From Streptomyces parvus (GTDB lineage Bacteria > Actinomycetota > Actinomycetes > Streptomycetales > Streptomycetaceae), in contig NZ_BMRY01000007.1 in NCBI RefSeq assembly GCF_014648875.1, positions 186,001 to 250,000 on the forward strand: a stretch of DNA of 64,000 nt, given 5' to 3'. The notes below the pieces were generated by a model. It saw nothing but the letters and a program-made list of their open reading frames with translations. It was not told the origin of the DNA and did not search any database. Position numbers and translations under genes: made by a program. Position 1 is the stretch's first letter; each line of letters starts with the position of its first letter. This document shows positions 24,343 to 31,101 of the stretch, in pieces.

Positions 24343-24597
24343 ATGACCCCCTACGCCGAACTCGCCCAGCACCTCAACACCGTCCTCGCCAACGACCCCA
24401 CCCCACAAGCCGCCGCACACCGCACCGCCATCACCACCTGCACCGAGCTCCTCGACATGGGCCACCCCCTCGACGACCCCATCGTCACCAAGCTCCGGGA
24501 AGGCATCCTCGAAGGCGTCCTCACGCCCATCGCCAACCTCTACGCCGACACCCCCGGCTTCCCCACCGCCTGGCGCAACGTCGACCCCTGGCGCTGA
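24343..24597 (+). CDS. hypothetical protein, 84 aa
   Basis: Single rightward gene in a leftward block; ATG after CAGGAGAACCCC. Helical, soluble; ends ADTPGFPTAWRNVDPWR. Family unknown. It is separated from the palindrome by about 100 bp of untranslated leader. Confidence 0.6.
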   Translation: MTPYAELAQHLNTVLANDPTPQAAAHRTAITTCTELLDMGHPLDDPIVTKLREGILEGVLTPIANLYADTPGFPTAWRNVDPWR

Positions 24598-24651
24598 CCC
24601 GCTACAGGTCGAGCACCGCCCAAACGCAGGCAGGGGCGTAGGCCGCGGGCG

Positions 24652-25821
24652 TTAGAACTTCATGGCGGGGTGGCACTTCGGGCACGGCACCGAGGCAAGC
24701 AACCCGTCCCAGCCGGCCTCGTCTCGCCGCCGGGTGACCTCGTCACACTCGGGTTCCCCGCAGTGCTTCCATTTCTCCCACCCCTGCGGCCGTGCCCCGT
24801 TCCGCCCCTCCTCTTCCAGGCGCCGCCACGAGTCCTGGTACGGCCTGTGCGGGCCCGAACGCCCGGCGAGCTGCATCCACCCGTCCACGACTGCGTCCGT
24901 GCCCTCCAGGGGGCGTCTCGCAGCCTCGCGGAACGTGACTGAGTCCGGGAGCTCGTCCGCGCCCAGCCGGTGCGCGTACACCGCGGCAGCAGAGTTCACC
25001 GCCGCACCACCCAGATCCAGGTAGGTCTTCAAGTCCTGCTCCGCCCAGCCGGCGTCCAGGGCGGCAGCGATAAGGGCGACCAGCCGGCCACGTTGCATCG
25101 ACCCCGGCGGGCGGCCCCGGAAGTCCAGGGCGGCCACGAACGGCTCGGCCAGTGGGTGCAGCTCGGCCGAAGGGGGAGCCACCGCTACCCCTTGCCCGAC
25201 GGAAGGCCCAGTCGTGGCTGGCCCTTCGAAGAAGGAATCGCCACCGCCGCCTCCCTCGGTGGCCGACTCCCGGGCTGCAGGCAACGACTCCGCCGCAGGG
25301 GAGGAGGAGGTGTTAGAGGGGGTCTTAAAAGAGGAGACAGGAGGAGTAGGGGTCACCTGAGAGATGACCCTTTCCGCACCTGTCAGGTGACCCTTTCGCT
25401 CAAGAGGGTCACCTGAGGAGTGACCCTGAGGGTCATCTGAGAGGTGACCCTTCTCCGGGCCGTCCTCCGAAAGGGTCACCTCCGGGGTGACCCTCTCTGG
25501 CCGGGTGCAGTGTCCTCTCCAGCCATCATGCGGAGCCTCCGGGCACAGCTGCGCGAGCCGGTACACCGCGACCTGGCCGACATGCCCCTGCGCGTGCTGA
25601 ACCAGGACGCCCTTCTTGATCAGCTTGCCGATCGAGTTCTTCCACCCCGCCGCCGACTTGTTCGCCCGATGCAGCACGTACTCCGCATGCACCGGACCCC
25701 ACGTCAGCCGGCTCTGGTCGTTCGCGTTCTCGGCAAGCAGCAGCAGGTCGCTCCGCTCGCCCGCGGTCAACCCGGCGTCCTGCCAGTGATCCAACACCTC
25801 AACGATCAGACGCACACCCAC
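24652..25821 (-). CDS. second initiator-like winged-helix protein with internal repeats
   Basis: 389 aa. Residues 1-95 form a winged helix: DHWQDAGLTAGERSDLLLLA, ENANDQSRLTWG, then NSIGKLIKKGVLVQ, the same kind of domain as phage initiators and Streptomyces plasmid Rep-like proteins. Residues 105-165 are encoded by a cluster of GGGTCA/TGACCC palindromes. The C-terminal part (about 240-385) is helical and ends with CGEPECDEVTRRRDEA...CPKCHP, a zinc site. By analogy with the O-like gene at 13.5 kb it could be a plasmid replication initiator with its origin inside, or an autorepressor. Independent, leftward. Confidence 0.65.
   Translation of the reverse strand: MGVRLIVEVLDHWQDAGLTAGERSDLLLLAENANDQSRLTWGPVHAEYVLHRANKSAAGWKNSIGKLIKKGVLVQHAQGHVGQVAVYRLAQLCPEAPHDGWRGHCTRPERVTPEVTLSEDGPEKGHLSDDPQGHSSGDPLERKGHLTGAERVISQVTPTPPVSSFKTPSNTSSSPAAESLPAARESATEGGGGGDSFFEGPATTGPSVGQGVAVAPPSAELHPLAEPFVAALDFRGRPPGSMQRGRLVALIAAALDAGWAEQDLKTYLDLGGAAVNSAAAVYAHRLGADELPDSVTFREAARRPLEGTDAVVDGWMQLAGRSGPHRPYQDSWRRLEEEGRNGARPQGWEKWKHCGEPECDEVTRRRDEAGWDGLLASVPCPKCHPAMKF
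25350..25493. repeat. cluster of five 21-bp palindromic boxes (candidate iterons)
   Basis: Boxes of the form GGGTCA-N9-TGACCC lie at 25350-25370, 25406-25426, 25430-25450 and 25473-25493, with a decayed copy at 25373-25393 (right arm AGGTGACCC kept). The inner bases are also conserved (CTGAGAG or similar). They sit in the low-complexity linker of the leftward initiator-like gene. Confidence 0.75.
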
Positions 25822-25916
25822 AACCGGCCCCCTCTCGCCAGGCCTGGCACGGCAACAGACAGCACAAACACAGCACTCCTACGGGGACAACGCGGGACCC
25901 GCCCGCCGATCTGGAA

Positions 25917-25946
25917 ACGGCCGGGCAGCACCAGCTGCCCGGCCGT
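25917..25946 (-). terminator. terminator for the leftward gene upstream
   Basis: ACGGCCGGGCAGC pairs exactly with 25934-25946 around ACCA; on the minus strand it is followed by TTTCC. It terminates the gene that ends at 25966. Confidence 0.75.
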
Positions 25947-25965
25947 GAGAAACCGCAGGGGCTGA

Positions 25966-26358
25966 TCAGCCCATCTGGCGGTGCAACACCCGCACGTTGT
26001 CCGTGAACGCGATCAGGCTGGCCACGAACATCTCCACATCAAGACCTGACGAGCCCTGCTCCTCCTCGCCCTGCACGTACAGGACCGTCTCGCCGATGTC
26101 GTCCAGCTCATCCAGGCGGAACAGTTCCGCCCGGACCAACGTCACCGTGTCGGTCTCACCCGACAGCTTCAGCTCGAGAGCGCGCGACCGGTGGGCGGTG
26201 TCCCGCGGCGACGAGTTGTGACCCGCCGGGAAGTTCCGGTCCTTGCACCACGACGGGCACGCCGTCGGATGCGCGGTCGGAGCGGACGGAGCCGGCGGCG
26301 GAGGGGGAACCGGAGCCGACAGGACCGGGAGGGACGAGGTGCTGTGCGCTACAGTCAT
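25966..26358 (-). CDS. DUF6907-like hypothetical protein, 130 aa
   Basis: Start at the ATG after GAAAGGTTCACC; the open frame extends 14 codons further without support. A Pro-rich N-terminus is followed by CPSWCKDRNFPAGHNSSPRD, a C-x2-W-C...H pattern known from Streptomyces DUF6907 proteins, and a beta-rich acidic C-terminal domain. Divergent from the XRE gene and probably under the same control region. Confidence 0.7.
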   Translation of the reverse strand: MTVAHSTSSLPVLSAPVPPPPPAPSAPTAHPTACPSWCKDRNFPAGHNSSPRDTAHRSRALELKLSGETDTVTLVRAELFRLDELDDIGETVLYVQGEEEQGSSGLDVEMFVASLIAFTDNVRVLHRQMG

Positions 26359-26415
26359 GGTGAACCTTTCACAGTGGGTTCTCTGATCAGCGAGGGGCAA
26401 ACTCGCTGTTCAATC

Positions 26416-26443
26416 AGGCCGGACGGGTCCAACCGTCCGGCCT
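26416..26443. terminator. 11-bp hairpin in the divergent gap
   Basis: AGGCCGGACGG / CCGTCCGGCCT with a 6-nt loop and TTC after it on the plus strand. It separates the leftward gene start at 26358 from the XRE promoter. Confidence 0.5.
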
Positions 26444-26495
26444 TCTGCATGCGTGGCCACCGGCTTCCGCCGACGTTCACTCACGGTTCCACGTT

Positions 26496-26541
26496 AGACA
26501 TTCGTTGGACATTGCGCAACGACTTCCTAGACCGAATGTCC
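26496..26541 (+). promoter_or_regulatory. XRE-gene promoter overlapped by repeated operator half-sites
   Basis: TTGGAC at 26505-26510, 17-bp spacer, TAGACC at 26528-26533. Half-sites AGACATTCG (26496), GGACATTGC (26507) and the inverse CGAATGTCC (26533-26541) overlap both hexamers, so repression by the XRE product itself is likely. Confidence 0.65.
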
Positions 26542-26563
26542 ATCCGTGAGGCAGGATGGCTAC

Positions 26564-26941
26564 ATGGACATGGACTGGAAGGGGCTGGGGAAAGAGGTCC
26601 GGCGCGAGCGCGAGCGCGATGGGCTCAGCCAAGAGGCGCTCGCCGAGAAGGCGCAGATCTCCAGGATGACGCTGCACAGCATCGAAAGCGGCATGCAGCG
26701 CAAGCGAATCCCGCCCTCACTTCCCAAGATCGAAGAAGCTCTAGGCTGGCCCGCCGGGCACGGAATCTCGGTACTCCGAGGTGAGGCCGCCATGTTCGTG
26801 TCATCAGAGGACCGGGACGAAGCCGTTCGCCACGCTGTGCAACAGGCAGCCCTCGCGGTCAGTGACCACCTGACGTCGGCAGAGATCAACGCCATGGCCC
26901 AGCGGACGCTTGACACCCTCAAGGGGCGGGGTCTGATCTAG
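26564..26941 (+). CDS. XRE-family transcriptional regulator, 125 aa
   Basis: Residues 6-50 (LGKEVRRERERDGLSQEALA, EKAQISRMTLHSIESG) are a Cro/C1-type helix-turn-helix; the C-terminal 60 residues are acidic and likely dimerise. ATG at 26564 follows CAGGATGGCTAC. It faces the leftward gene across a 205-bp control region and is followed by a 13-bp terminator hairpin, so it is a monocistronic regulator. Confidence 0.85.
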   Translation: MDMDWKGLGKEVRRERERDGLSQEALAEKAQISRMTLHSIESGMQRKRIPPSLPKIEEALGWPAGHGISVLRGEAAMFVSSEDRDEAVRHAVQQAALAVSDHLTSAEINAMAQRTLDTLKGRGLI

Positions 26942-26944
26942 GCC

Positions 26945-26983
26945 GCCGCCACCCGCCTTCGAGCCGACATGGCGGGTGGCGGC
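26945..26983. terminator. 13-bp terminator hairpin after the XRE gene
   Basis: GCCGCCACCCGCC pairs exactly with GGCGGGTGGCGGC. It lies between convergent genes and can serve both. Confidence 0.7.
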
Positions 26984-26989
26984 AAAGGG

Positions 26990-27544
26990 CTAGGCGGGTG
27001 GAGCTAGCCAGCCGCTTTCTGCTGCCCAGCAAGCCGGCAGAAAGTTGGCGAGCAGCGACTGCCTTGCGGCCCCGGCCGTAAGCCTCTGACCGTATGGGCG
27101 AAACTCCGCCATGGCGGGCATCAGGACTTCGTCCTTGAGTGCGTACACGCCTACGTAGTGACGGTTGTCCTGTGCCAGTACGTCGGTCCAGAGCAGGCCG
27201 CTCATGTCCACGCGAACTTCGCCCACTTCAGCGTTGCCCGCTACGCGAAGCATCGTTACGGGCTCATCGAAGAGAACCAGGCCGTGCGGGAAGGGTGATG
27301 TGAGGCTCCCTTCGTAGGACACTGCTTGTAGCTCTGCCAACTGACATTCATCCGGCGTCATCCGGCGCATGGAAGCCAGTGAGAGTCCTCGTAGGAAGAC
27401 CTGCCTCAGGACCGGGCCCGGGCGACCAGCCTTCTCGTGTTGGATGGTGCTGTTGGCCAAGTAGGTCCACAGGTTGTCGAGTCGCGGGTCGGATAACAGC
27501 TCCATGGTGGTGGAGCGCAGCTCCTGCAAATCGTCCTGGTGCAT
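26990..27544 (-). CDS. hypothetical protein, 184 aa
   Basis: ATG after GGGAGCTAACAACGC. Soluble, mixed alpha/beta; no recognised motif. It follows the two NUDIX genes by 6 bp and is likely the third gene of that leftward operon. Confidence 0.65.
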   Translation of the reverse strand: MHQDDLQELRSTTMELLSDPRLDNLWTYLANSTIQHEKAGRPGPVLRQVFLRGLSLASMRRMTPDECQLAELQAVSYEGSLTSPFPHGLVLFDEPVTMLRVAGNAEVGEVRVDMSGLLWTDVLAQDNRHYVGVYALKDEVLMPAMAEFRPYGQRLTAGAARQSLLANFLPACWAAESGWLAPPA

Positions 27545-27550
27545 GCGTTG

Positions 27551-27961
27551 TTAGCTCCCATTCAAAGCGGCGTCGAGGTAGTCCTGCACGGGCCCGAACA
27601 GCCCCCACGGCACGTACTCCGGAATCTCCCCGTGCGTGATCCACGCCACCGCGGCGATCTCCTCCGCGTCCCCGACGATCGCATCACCGGAGATCAGCTC
27701 GCACGCCACATACGTCATCGGCACCCCCGTCTGAGGGTGCACCCGATCACCGAGAACCCGCACGGCCTTGACCTCCAGGCCAACCTCCTCCGCCGTCTCC
27801 CGCACCGCGGCCTGCTCCGGAGTCTCCCCGGCCTCGATGCCGCCGCCGGGGAACGCCCACAGCAACTTCCCCTCCCGCTGCCGGCGCCGGATCATCAGCA
27901 CCTTCCCGCCGTCGACGATGATCGCCGTGGAGACGGGGGGCTGCACACTCTGCTCGGTCAC
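27551..27961 (-). CDS. NUDIX hydrolase, Pif-like context
   Basis: 136 aa with a complete NUDIX box: GGIEAGETPEQAAVRETAEE then VGL, matching GX5EX7REUXEEXGU. It should hydrolyse a nucleoside diphosphate linked to another moiety. In the Streptomyces conjugative element pSAM2 a NUDIX protein, Pif, blocks redundant transfer between carriers; the presence of TraB- and Spd-like genes 5 kb away makes that role possible here. Start overlaps the end of the HTH-NUDIX gene by 4 bp. Confidence 0.85.
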   Translation of the reverse strand: MTEQSVQPPVSTAIIVDGGKVLMIRRRQREGKLLWAFPGGGIEAGETPEQAAVRETAEEVGLEVKAVRVLGDRVHPQTGVPMTYVACELISGDAIVGDAEEIAAVAWITHGEIPEYVPWGLFGPVQDYLDAALNGS

Positions 27962-28596
27962 GCTGCCTCCAAGGCACTCAAGATCGGCGGGTAGATGTTC
28001 TCGGCAGGGATGAAACGGGTCAGGGCGGCGAGTGGCACCCAGGCGACGTCCATGTTCTCGACCGCGTCCAGATTGCTGGCCTCGCCGGCGAGATAGTCGC
28101 AGAGCACGTAGCTGGCCAGCACCCTGGTTTTCGGGTGGACCCGGGTGCCGAGCTCCTCGCGGACCGCCACATGGACCCCGGTCTCAGCGTGGGTCTCCTG
28201 CACCGCCACCGTCGTGGCCGCGGCGCCGGGCTTGCACATGCCCGCCGGAAACTGCCAGCTAAGCGCGTCGTCGCCGCGGCGGCACACCAGGAGTACCTCG
28301 GTGCCACGCAACACCACGGCGATCGCGACCCGCAGCGCCTGCGTCTCGGCCTCGGCGGGCTCCTCGGGCGGGCGGGACAGAACGGAGAAGCGACGTCTCA
28401 CGTGCTCGTTGGCCCTCTCGTAGGTGGTGTCGAGGGCCTGCTGCATCTCGGTGCGCGGGACGATCTCCGGGTTCCTGTGCCAGCCGGCGACCGTGCGAAC
28501 CGCGACACCGAGCCTGGCGGCGAAGCTCTCGTTCGTCATGCGGAGCGCGGCCTGCAAGGCGCAGGCGGTGCGGCCGGTCCACGTGGTGACGTTCAC
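27958..28596 (-). CDS. HTH-NUDIX fusion with degenerate NUDIX box, 212 aa
   Basis: N-terminal HTH (NESFAARLGVAVRTVAGWHR, about residues 22-41) is fused to a NUDIX fold. Its box reads GMCKPGAAATTVAVQETHAE then TGV: the first Glu is Ala, REx is QE and EE is AE, so hydrolysis may be lost and the fold may act as a ligand sensor. GTG start. It leads the leftward NUDIX operon and is preceded by a 19-bp direct repeat that may be its operator. Confidence 0.8.
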   Translation of the reverse strand: MNVTTWTGRTACALQAALRMTNESFAARLGVAVRTVAGWHRNPEIVPRTEMQQALDTTYERANEHVRRRFSVLSRPPEEPAEAETQALRVAIAVVLRGTEVLLVCRRGDDALSWQFPAGMCKPGAAATTVAVQETHAETGVHVAVREELGTRVHPKTRVLASYVLCDYLAGEASNLDAVENMDVAWVPLAALTRFIPAENIYPPILSALEAA

Positions 28597-28640
28597 TATC
28601 CGGCTCCCCGGGTCGTGGCGCTGCGGTTCTGCATCACTGC

Positions 28641-28690
28641 TGCACTGCTACTGCACTAGGGGCCGATCCGGTGCACTGCCACCGCACTGG
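28641..28690. promoter_or_regulatory. 19-bp direct repeats upstream of the HTH-NUDIX gene
   Basis: TGCACTGCTACTGCACTAG (28641-28659) and TGCACTGCCACCGCACTGG (28672-28690) agree at 16 of 19 positions and start 31 bp apart, about three helical turns. Each half of a unit also repeats (GCACTG). They sit 45-95 bp before the start codon. Confidence 0.6.
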
Positions 28691-28748
28691 CGGTTCATGT
28701 TCCGGTAAGCCGGCCGCCGGTTGACTTGAGGGCATGACAGACACTCGG

Positions 28749-28991
28749 CTACTCGCCTTGGCCGTACTGGAAGGCTCGCTGGTAGGAGACGCCGCCCATG
28801 ATCTCGGCGACCTCTTTCCACTTCTTCCCTTCGGCGCGCAGCCCTTGGGCGACCTCTTGGAGGTGGGTGCGCTTGAGGGATTCGAAGAGTTCCTCGGCTT
28901 CCCGGATGGTCCTGTAGCGCTCGCTGAGATCGCCGATGGCTCTGAGGTGGGCGTTCAGCGGGGCGAAGGAGGTGTCCAGGGAGTCGGTCAT
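28749..28991 (-). CDS. small HTH-type repressor candidate, leaderless, 80 aa
   Basis: The chosen ATG at 28991 is six bases after a TACTCT -10 box, so the mRNA is probably leaderless; a GTG 27 bases upstream is a poorer start. The first half is a charged helix, and the end (EGKKWKEVAEIMGGVSYQRA, FQYG) resembles a helix-turn-helix. Its promoter and the strong rightward promoter of the transfer operon share one operator, so it is a good candidate for the transfer repressor (functional analogue of KorA/TraR-type regulators). Confidence 0.65.
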   Translation of the reverse strand: MTDSLDTSFAPLNAHLRAIGDLSERYRTIREAEELFESLKRTHLQEVAQGLRAEGKKWKEVAEIMGGVSYQRAFQYGQGE

Positions 28992-28997
28992 GTCCTG

Positions 28998-29099
28998 AGA
29001 GTAGAGGTGTTCCGACACTCTCTCAAGATGCGTCTTGACTGGATGTGTCGAGCCGCCTACTGTCTACCTCGTAACCACTTCTCAAGCCTCGACTTGAGA
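28998..29099. promoter_or_regulatory. divergent promoters with two TCAAG/CTTGA operators
   Basis: Leftward: TTGAGA (29026-29021), 17 bp, TACTCT (29003-28998), then ATG. Rightward: TTGACT (29035-29040), 17 bp, TACTGT (29058-29063). Inverted repeat TCAAGA-tgcg-TCTTGA (29023-29038) overlaps both -35 boxes; a second, TCTCAAG-6 nt-CTTGAGA (29080-29099), lies downstream of the rightward start. Confidence 0.8.
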
Positions 29100-29227
29100 G
29101 GAGGTGCTGTTCACTCCTACCGGATTCGTCCGCGAGCAGCACACAACAAAAAACGGGCCGGACGCCTGCGACTCCTACATCGCGCAGCATCCGACCCTCA
29201 CCGCCAAGGTCTATGAAGGAGACCCCG

Positions 29228-29407
29228 ATGGCTGTGCAGAACTCTACCGTCGAGCGCCCCGCGCTCAGCGACCTGTCCCCGGCCGACATCGCCGCCCACG
29301 AGGCCGGCTCGTATGTCCGCCGCCCGGCCCAGGTCACTCAGGACTCCCCGACTCCGCCCGCGGACCCGGCTGCTCGCCGCCGGTTTATTGCGCAGCGGGG
29401 GTGGTGA
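29228..29407 (+). CDS. hypothetical protein, 59 aa
   Basis: ATG after AAGGAGACCCCG; the ATG at 29213 is an alternative. The end RRRFIAQRGW and the AHEAGSYVRRP region recur in small Streptomyces plasmid proteins. First coding gene after the strong rightward promoter. Confidence 0.6.
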   Translation: MAVQNSTVERPALSDLSPADIAAHEAGSYVRRPAQVTQDSPTPPADPAARRRFIAQRGW

Positions 29408-29601
29408 TGGTGCTGGCTCCGGCGTTCGCGTTCGATGAGCAGTACCGGGCTGAGGGCCTCGCAGTCCGCGCCGAGGAGATCGCGACCACCCCCGACCACC
29501 CGTCGGCCGGCTCCCTGTACCTGTATCAGGAGTCTGCTCGGGCCGCGTTCGAGACGGCCGCCGCGCACACGGTTCAGCCCGATGAGGGTTGGCGGTTGTG
29601 A
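29407..29601 (+). CDS. hypothetical protein, 64 aa
   Basis: ATG one base into the preceding stop, after GGGTGGTG. Helical, acidic. Coupled to the next 26-codon frame. Family not recognised. Confidence 0.55.
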   Translation: MVLAPAFAFDEQYRAEGLAVRAEEIATTPDHPSAGSLYLYQESARAAFETAAAHTVQPDEGWRL

Positions 29602-29678
29602 CCGCCGCCGAGTACGAGGCGCTGCGCCGGAAGGTCGCCGAGGCGAACGAGCGCAGCCGAAACAACAGCGGCAAGTAA
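29598..29678 (+). CDS. 26-aa peptide
   Basis: A GTG in a GTGA overlap opens a peptide VTAAEYEALRRKVAEANERS plus RNNSGK, one amphipathic helix. Support is only the overlap and the helix quality. Confidence 0.4.
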   Translation: MTAAEYEALRRKVAEANERSRNNSGK

Positions 29679-29691
29679 CACCCCACTGACC

Positions 29692-29741
29692 GCCGTGCTG
29701 GCGGGGACGATCCGTTCCCCCGCGGCCTCCGCCAGCACGGC
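29692..29741. terminator. nested intergenic hairpin
   Basis: Outer 13-bp perfect stem GCCGTGCTGGCGG / CCGCCAGCACGGC encloses an inner GGGGA...TCCCC pairing. No U-tract. It may act as an attenuator in the transfer operon. Confidence 0.55.
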
Positions 29742-29788
29742 TCTCCACCCATCTTGCTCACCCCACCACCTCACAGATAGGCACCCCC

Positions 29789-30100
29789 ATGTCTCCGTAC
29801 CTGATGACCGCGTCTGCTCTCGCTGCTCTTTCCGATGGCGACGACGCCGCTACGGACGAGCTCGCCGCCCGCCGTCGGGCCAATACGACTGTCGCCCAGG
29901 CCCAGTTGGCCGCCGTGGTCGCCGATCCGGACCGCCTGAGCGTGAACCTGCTGACCGAGTTCCGTGCCGCCTGGTCCACCGGCGACCACGACCAGATGTC
30001 GGCGGTGATGCTCGCGGCGATCGACCTGGACCGGTCGGCCCCGGGGGCCCCGCGGCTGATGGACGAGATCCGCGGCCTGTCGACGCCGGCTGCCGCCTGA
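29789..30100 (+). CDS. hypothetical protein, 103 aa
   Basis: ATG after an AGATAGGCACCCCC leader with a weak RBS. Starts with a Thr/Ala helix and contains DELAARRRANTTVAQAQLAA; helical and soluble. Unknown family, common in transfer operons of Streptomyces elements. Confidence 0.65.
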   Translation: MSPYLMTASALAALSDGDDAATDELAARRRANTTVAQAQLAAVVADPDRLSVNLLTEFRAAWSTGDHDQMSAVMLAAIDLDRSAPGAPRLMDEIRGLSTPAAA

Positions 30101-30194
30101 CCCCCGGCCTGCCCTGTCGCCCCCAACCCCCGGGTTGGTGGCGGCGGAGTGGCCCGGGAACCACCCGGACCCAACACCTGAGGAGGAGGCTTGC

Positions 30195-30443
30195 ATGGGG
30201 CTGTTCAGCCGGATCACCGACACTGCGACCGAGGTCAGTGGCCACGCCGCACTCAGCAAGGACATCCGTAAGGCCGTCGAGGGCGGCGACCAGGAGGCTG
30301 CGGCCACGTTCCGGACCGGCACCCTCGCGGCTGCGCTGACCACCAAGGGCTGCAGTGCCCGCGGCCAGGAGGTCGCGGACTACGTCGAGAAGGTCGTCGC
30401 CAAGGAAGGCGACAGTCGGCGCGCCGGCTGGCTGAACCGCTGA
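30195..30443 (+). CDS. hypothetical protein, 82 aa
   Basis: ATG after GAGGAGGAGGCTTGC. Short helical protein starting MGLFSRITDTATEVSGHAAL. The stop lies 6 bp before a tRNA-like structure. Confidence 0.65.
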   Translation: MGLFSRITDTATEVSGHAALSKDIRKAVEGGDQEAAATFRTGTLAAALTTKGCSARGQEVADYVEKVVAKEGDSRRAGWLNR

Positions 30444-30449
30444 CCCATC

Positions 30450-30500
30450 GCCCCGGATTACGGCGTGAGGCTGCCGGTTCGAATCCGGCCCGGGGCGCCA
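30450..30500 (+). ncRNA. mini tRNA-like structure (acceptor stem plus T-arm)
   Basis: GCCCCGG (30450-30456) pairs perfectly with CCGGGGC (30490-30496); then discriminator G and encoded CCA (30498-30500). Between them a perfect T-arm, GCCGG-TTCGAAT-CCGGC (30473-30489), carries the invariant TTCGA loop. Only 16 nt replace the D and anticodon arms. It is either a tRNA-like element, a deleted tRNA, or a tRNA 3' end kept as an attachment site. Confidence 0.65.
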
Positions 30501-30543
30501 CCGACCGACCTCACTCACCACCGAGCCCAGGAAGGGCCGAACC

Positions 30544-30738
30544 GTGAAGAAGCTGATGCTGATCGCCGCAGCCCTGGCGCTGCTGATTCTGTTCCCCGGC
30601 CTCGCCCAGGCGACCGCCGCCGTGCTGGCCGCGACCGTGCAGTTCGTTGCCGCCCAGCCGGTGCTGCTCGGCTTCGGGCTTGGTGTCGCCACCATCGCCC
30701 ACCTGCGCGGCAAGAACCCCGCCACCGTCCGCACCTGA
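30544..30738 (+). CDS. small two-helix membrane protein, 64 aa
   Basis: GTG after AGGAAGGGCCGAACC. Two hydrophobic spans (about 4-22 and 25-48), the first resembling a signal anchor (KKLMLIAAALALLILFP). Small Spd-like membrane proteins are typical of Streptomyces transfer operons; role inferred from position upstream of the Spd/TraB pair. Confidence 0.65.
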   Translation: MKKLMLIAAALALLILFPGLAQATAAVLAATVQFVAAQPVLLGFGLGVATIAHLRGKNPATVRT

Positions 30739-30756
30739 CCCGGAAGGCCCACCGCC

Positions 30757-31068
30757 ATGACCACGCAGACCGAGACCGCCTGGCCCGAGAACGTCATCGC
30801 CCGCTACCTCACCGTCGGCGGCGCCACCGTCGACATGTTCGAAGAGTCCGGCTACTACATCCCGACCCCGCCAACCCAGACCCGCGCGCACTGCAACGGC
30901 TGCGGCGAGGAGCAGATCGAGGAGTGGGGCTTCAGCATCAGCGCCCACGAGTACGGCCGGGAGCAGCCTGCCGACTTCGACGCAAACGGCCAGTGGGTTA
31001 CGCCCCGGGTTCACCAGTGGGCGCAGTCCCACGCCGAGACCTGCCGCGCCATCCCCAAGCCCGCCTGA
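30757..31068 (+). CDS. hypothetical protein, 103 aa
   Basis: ATG after GGAAGGCCCACCGCC. Contains HCNGCGEEQ (one CxxC) and a later H-x7-C (HAETC), so a single zinc site, typical of Streptomyces conjugative-element proteins of unknown function. Acidic. Confidence 0.7.
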   Translation: MTTQTETAWPENVIARYLTVGGATVDMFEESGYYIPTPPTQTRAHCNGCGEEQIEEWGFSISAHEYGREQPADFDANGQWVTPRVHQWAQSHAETCRAIPKPA

Positions 31069-31101
31069 CCGCCCCCCCCACGCACCCGAAAGGACCCCGC
31101 C

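Noticed and set aside
23377..24597. 406-codon rightward frame through the leftward regulator genes
   Set aside because: Opposite strand shows HTH domains, RBS and operator; only the last 84 codons after a good RBS are kept as a gene.
29104..29601. 165-codon rightward frame starting at a GTG right after AGGAGG
   Set aside because: RBS is too close to the start, and after about 40 codons the frame runs through the better-supported gene at 29228 in another frame; only its last 64 codons (29407-29601) are kept.
30421..30500. Full-length 80-nt tRNA ending at the CCA
   Set aside because: A 5' strand GCGCCGG could pair with one mismatch, but no D-arm forms, position 33 would not be T, and it would overlap the end of a coding gene.
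30450..30500. Calling the tRNA-like element a definite attP
   Set aside because: No integrase gene is visible anywhere in the window and the 5' acceptor strand is also present, which a simple tRNA 3' end would not need.
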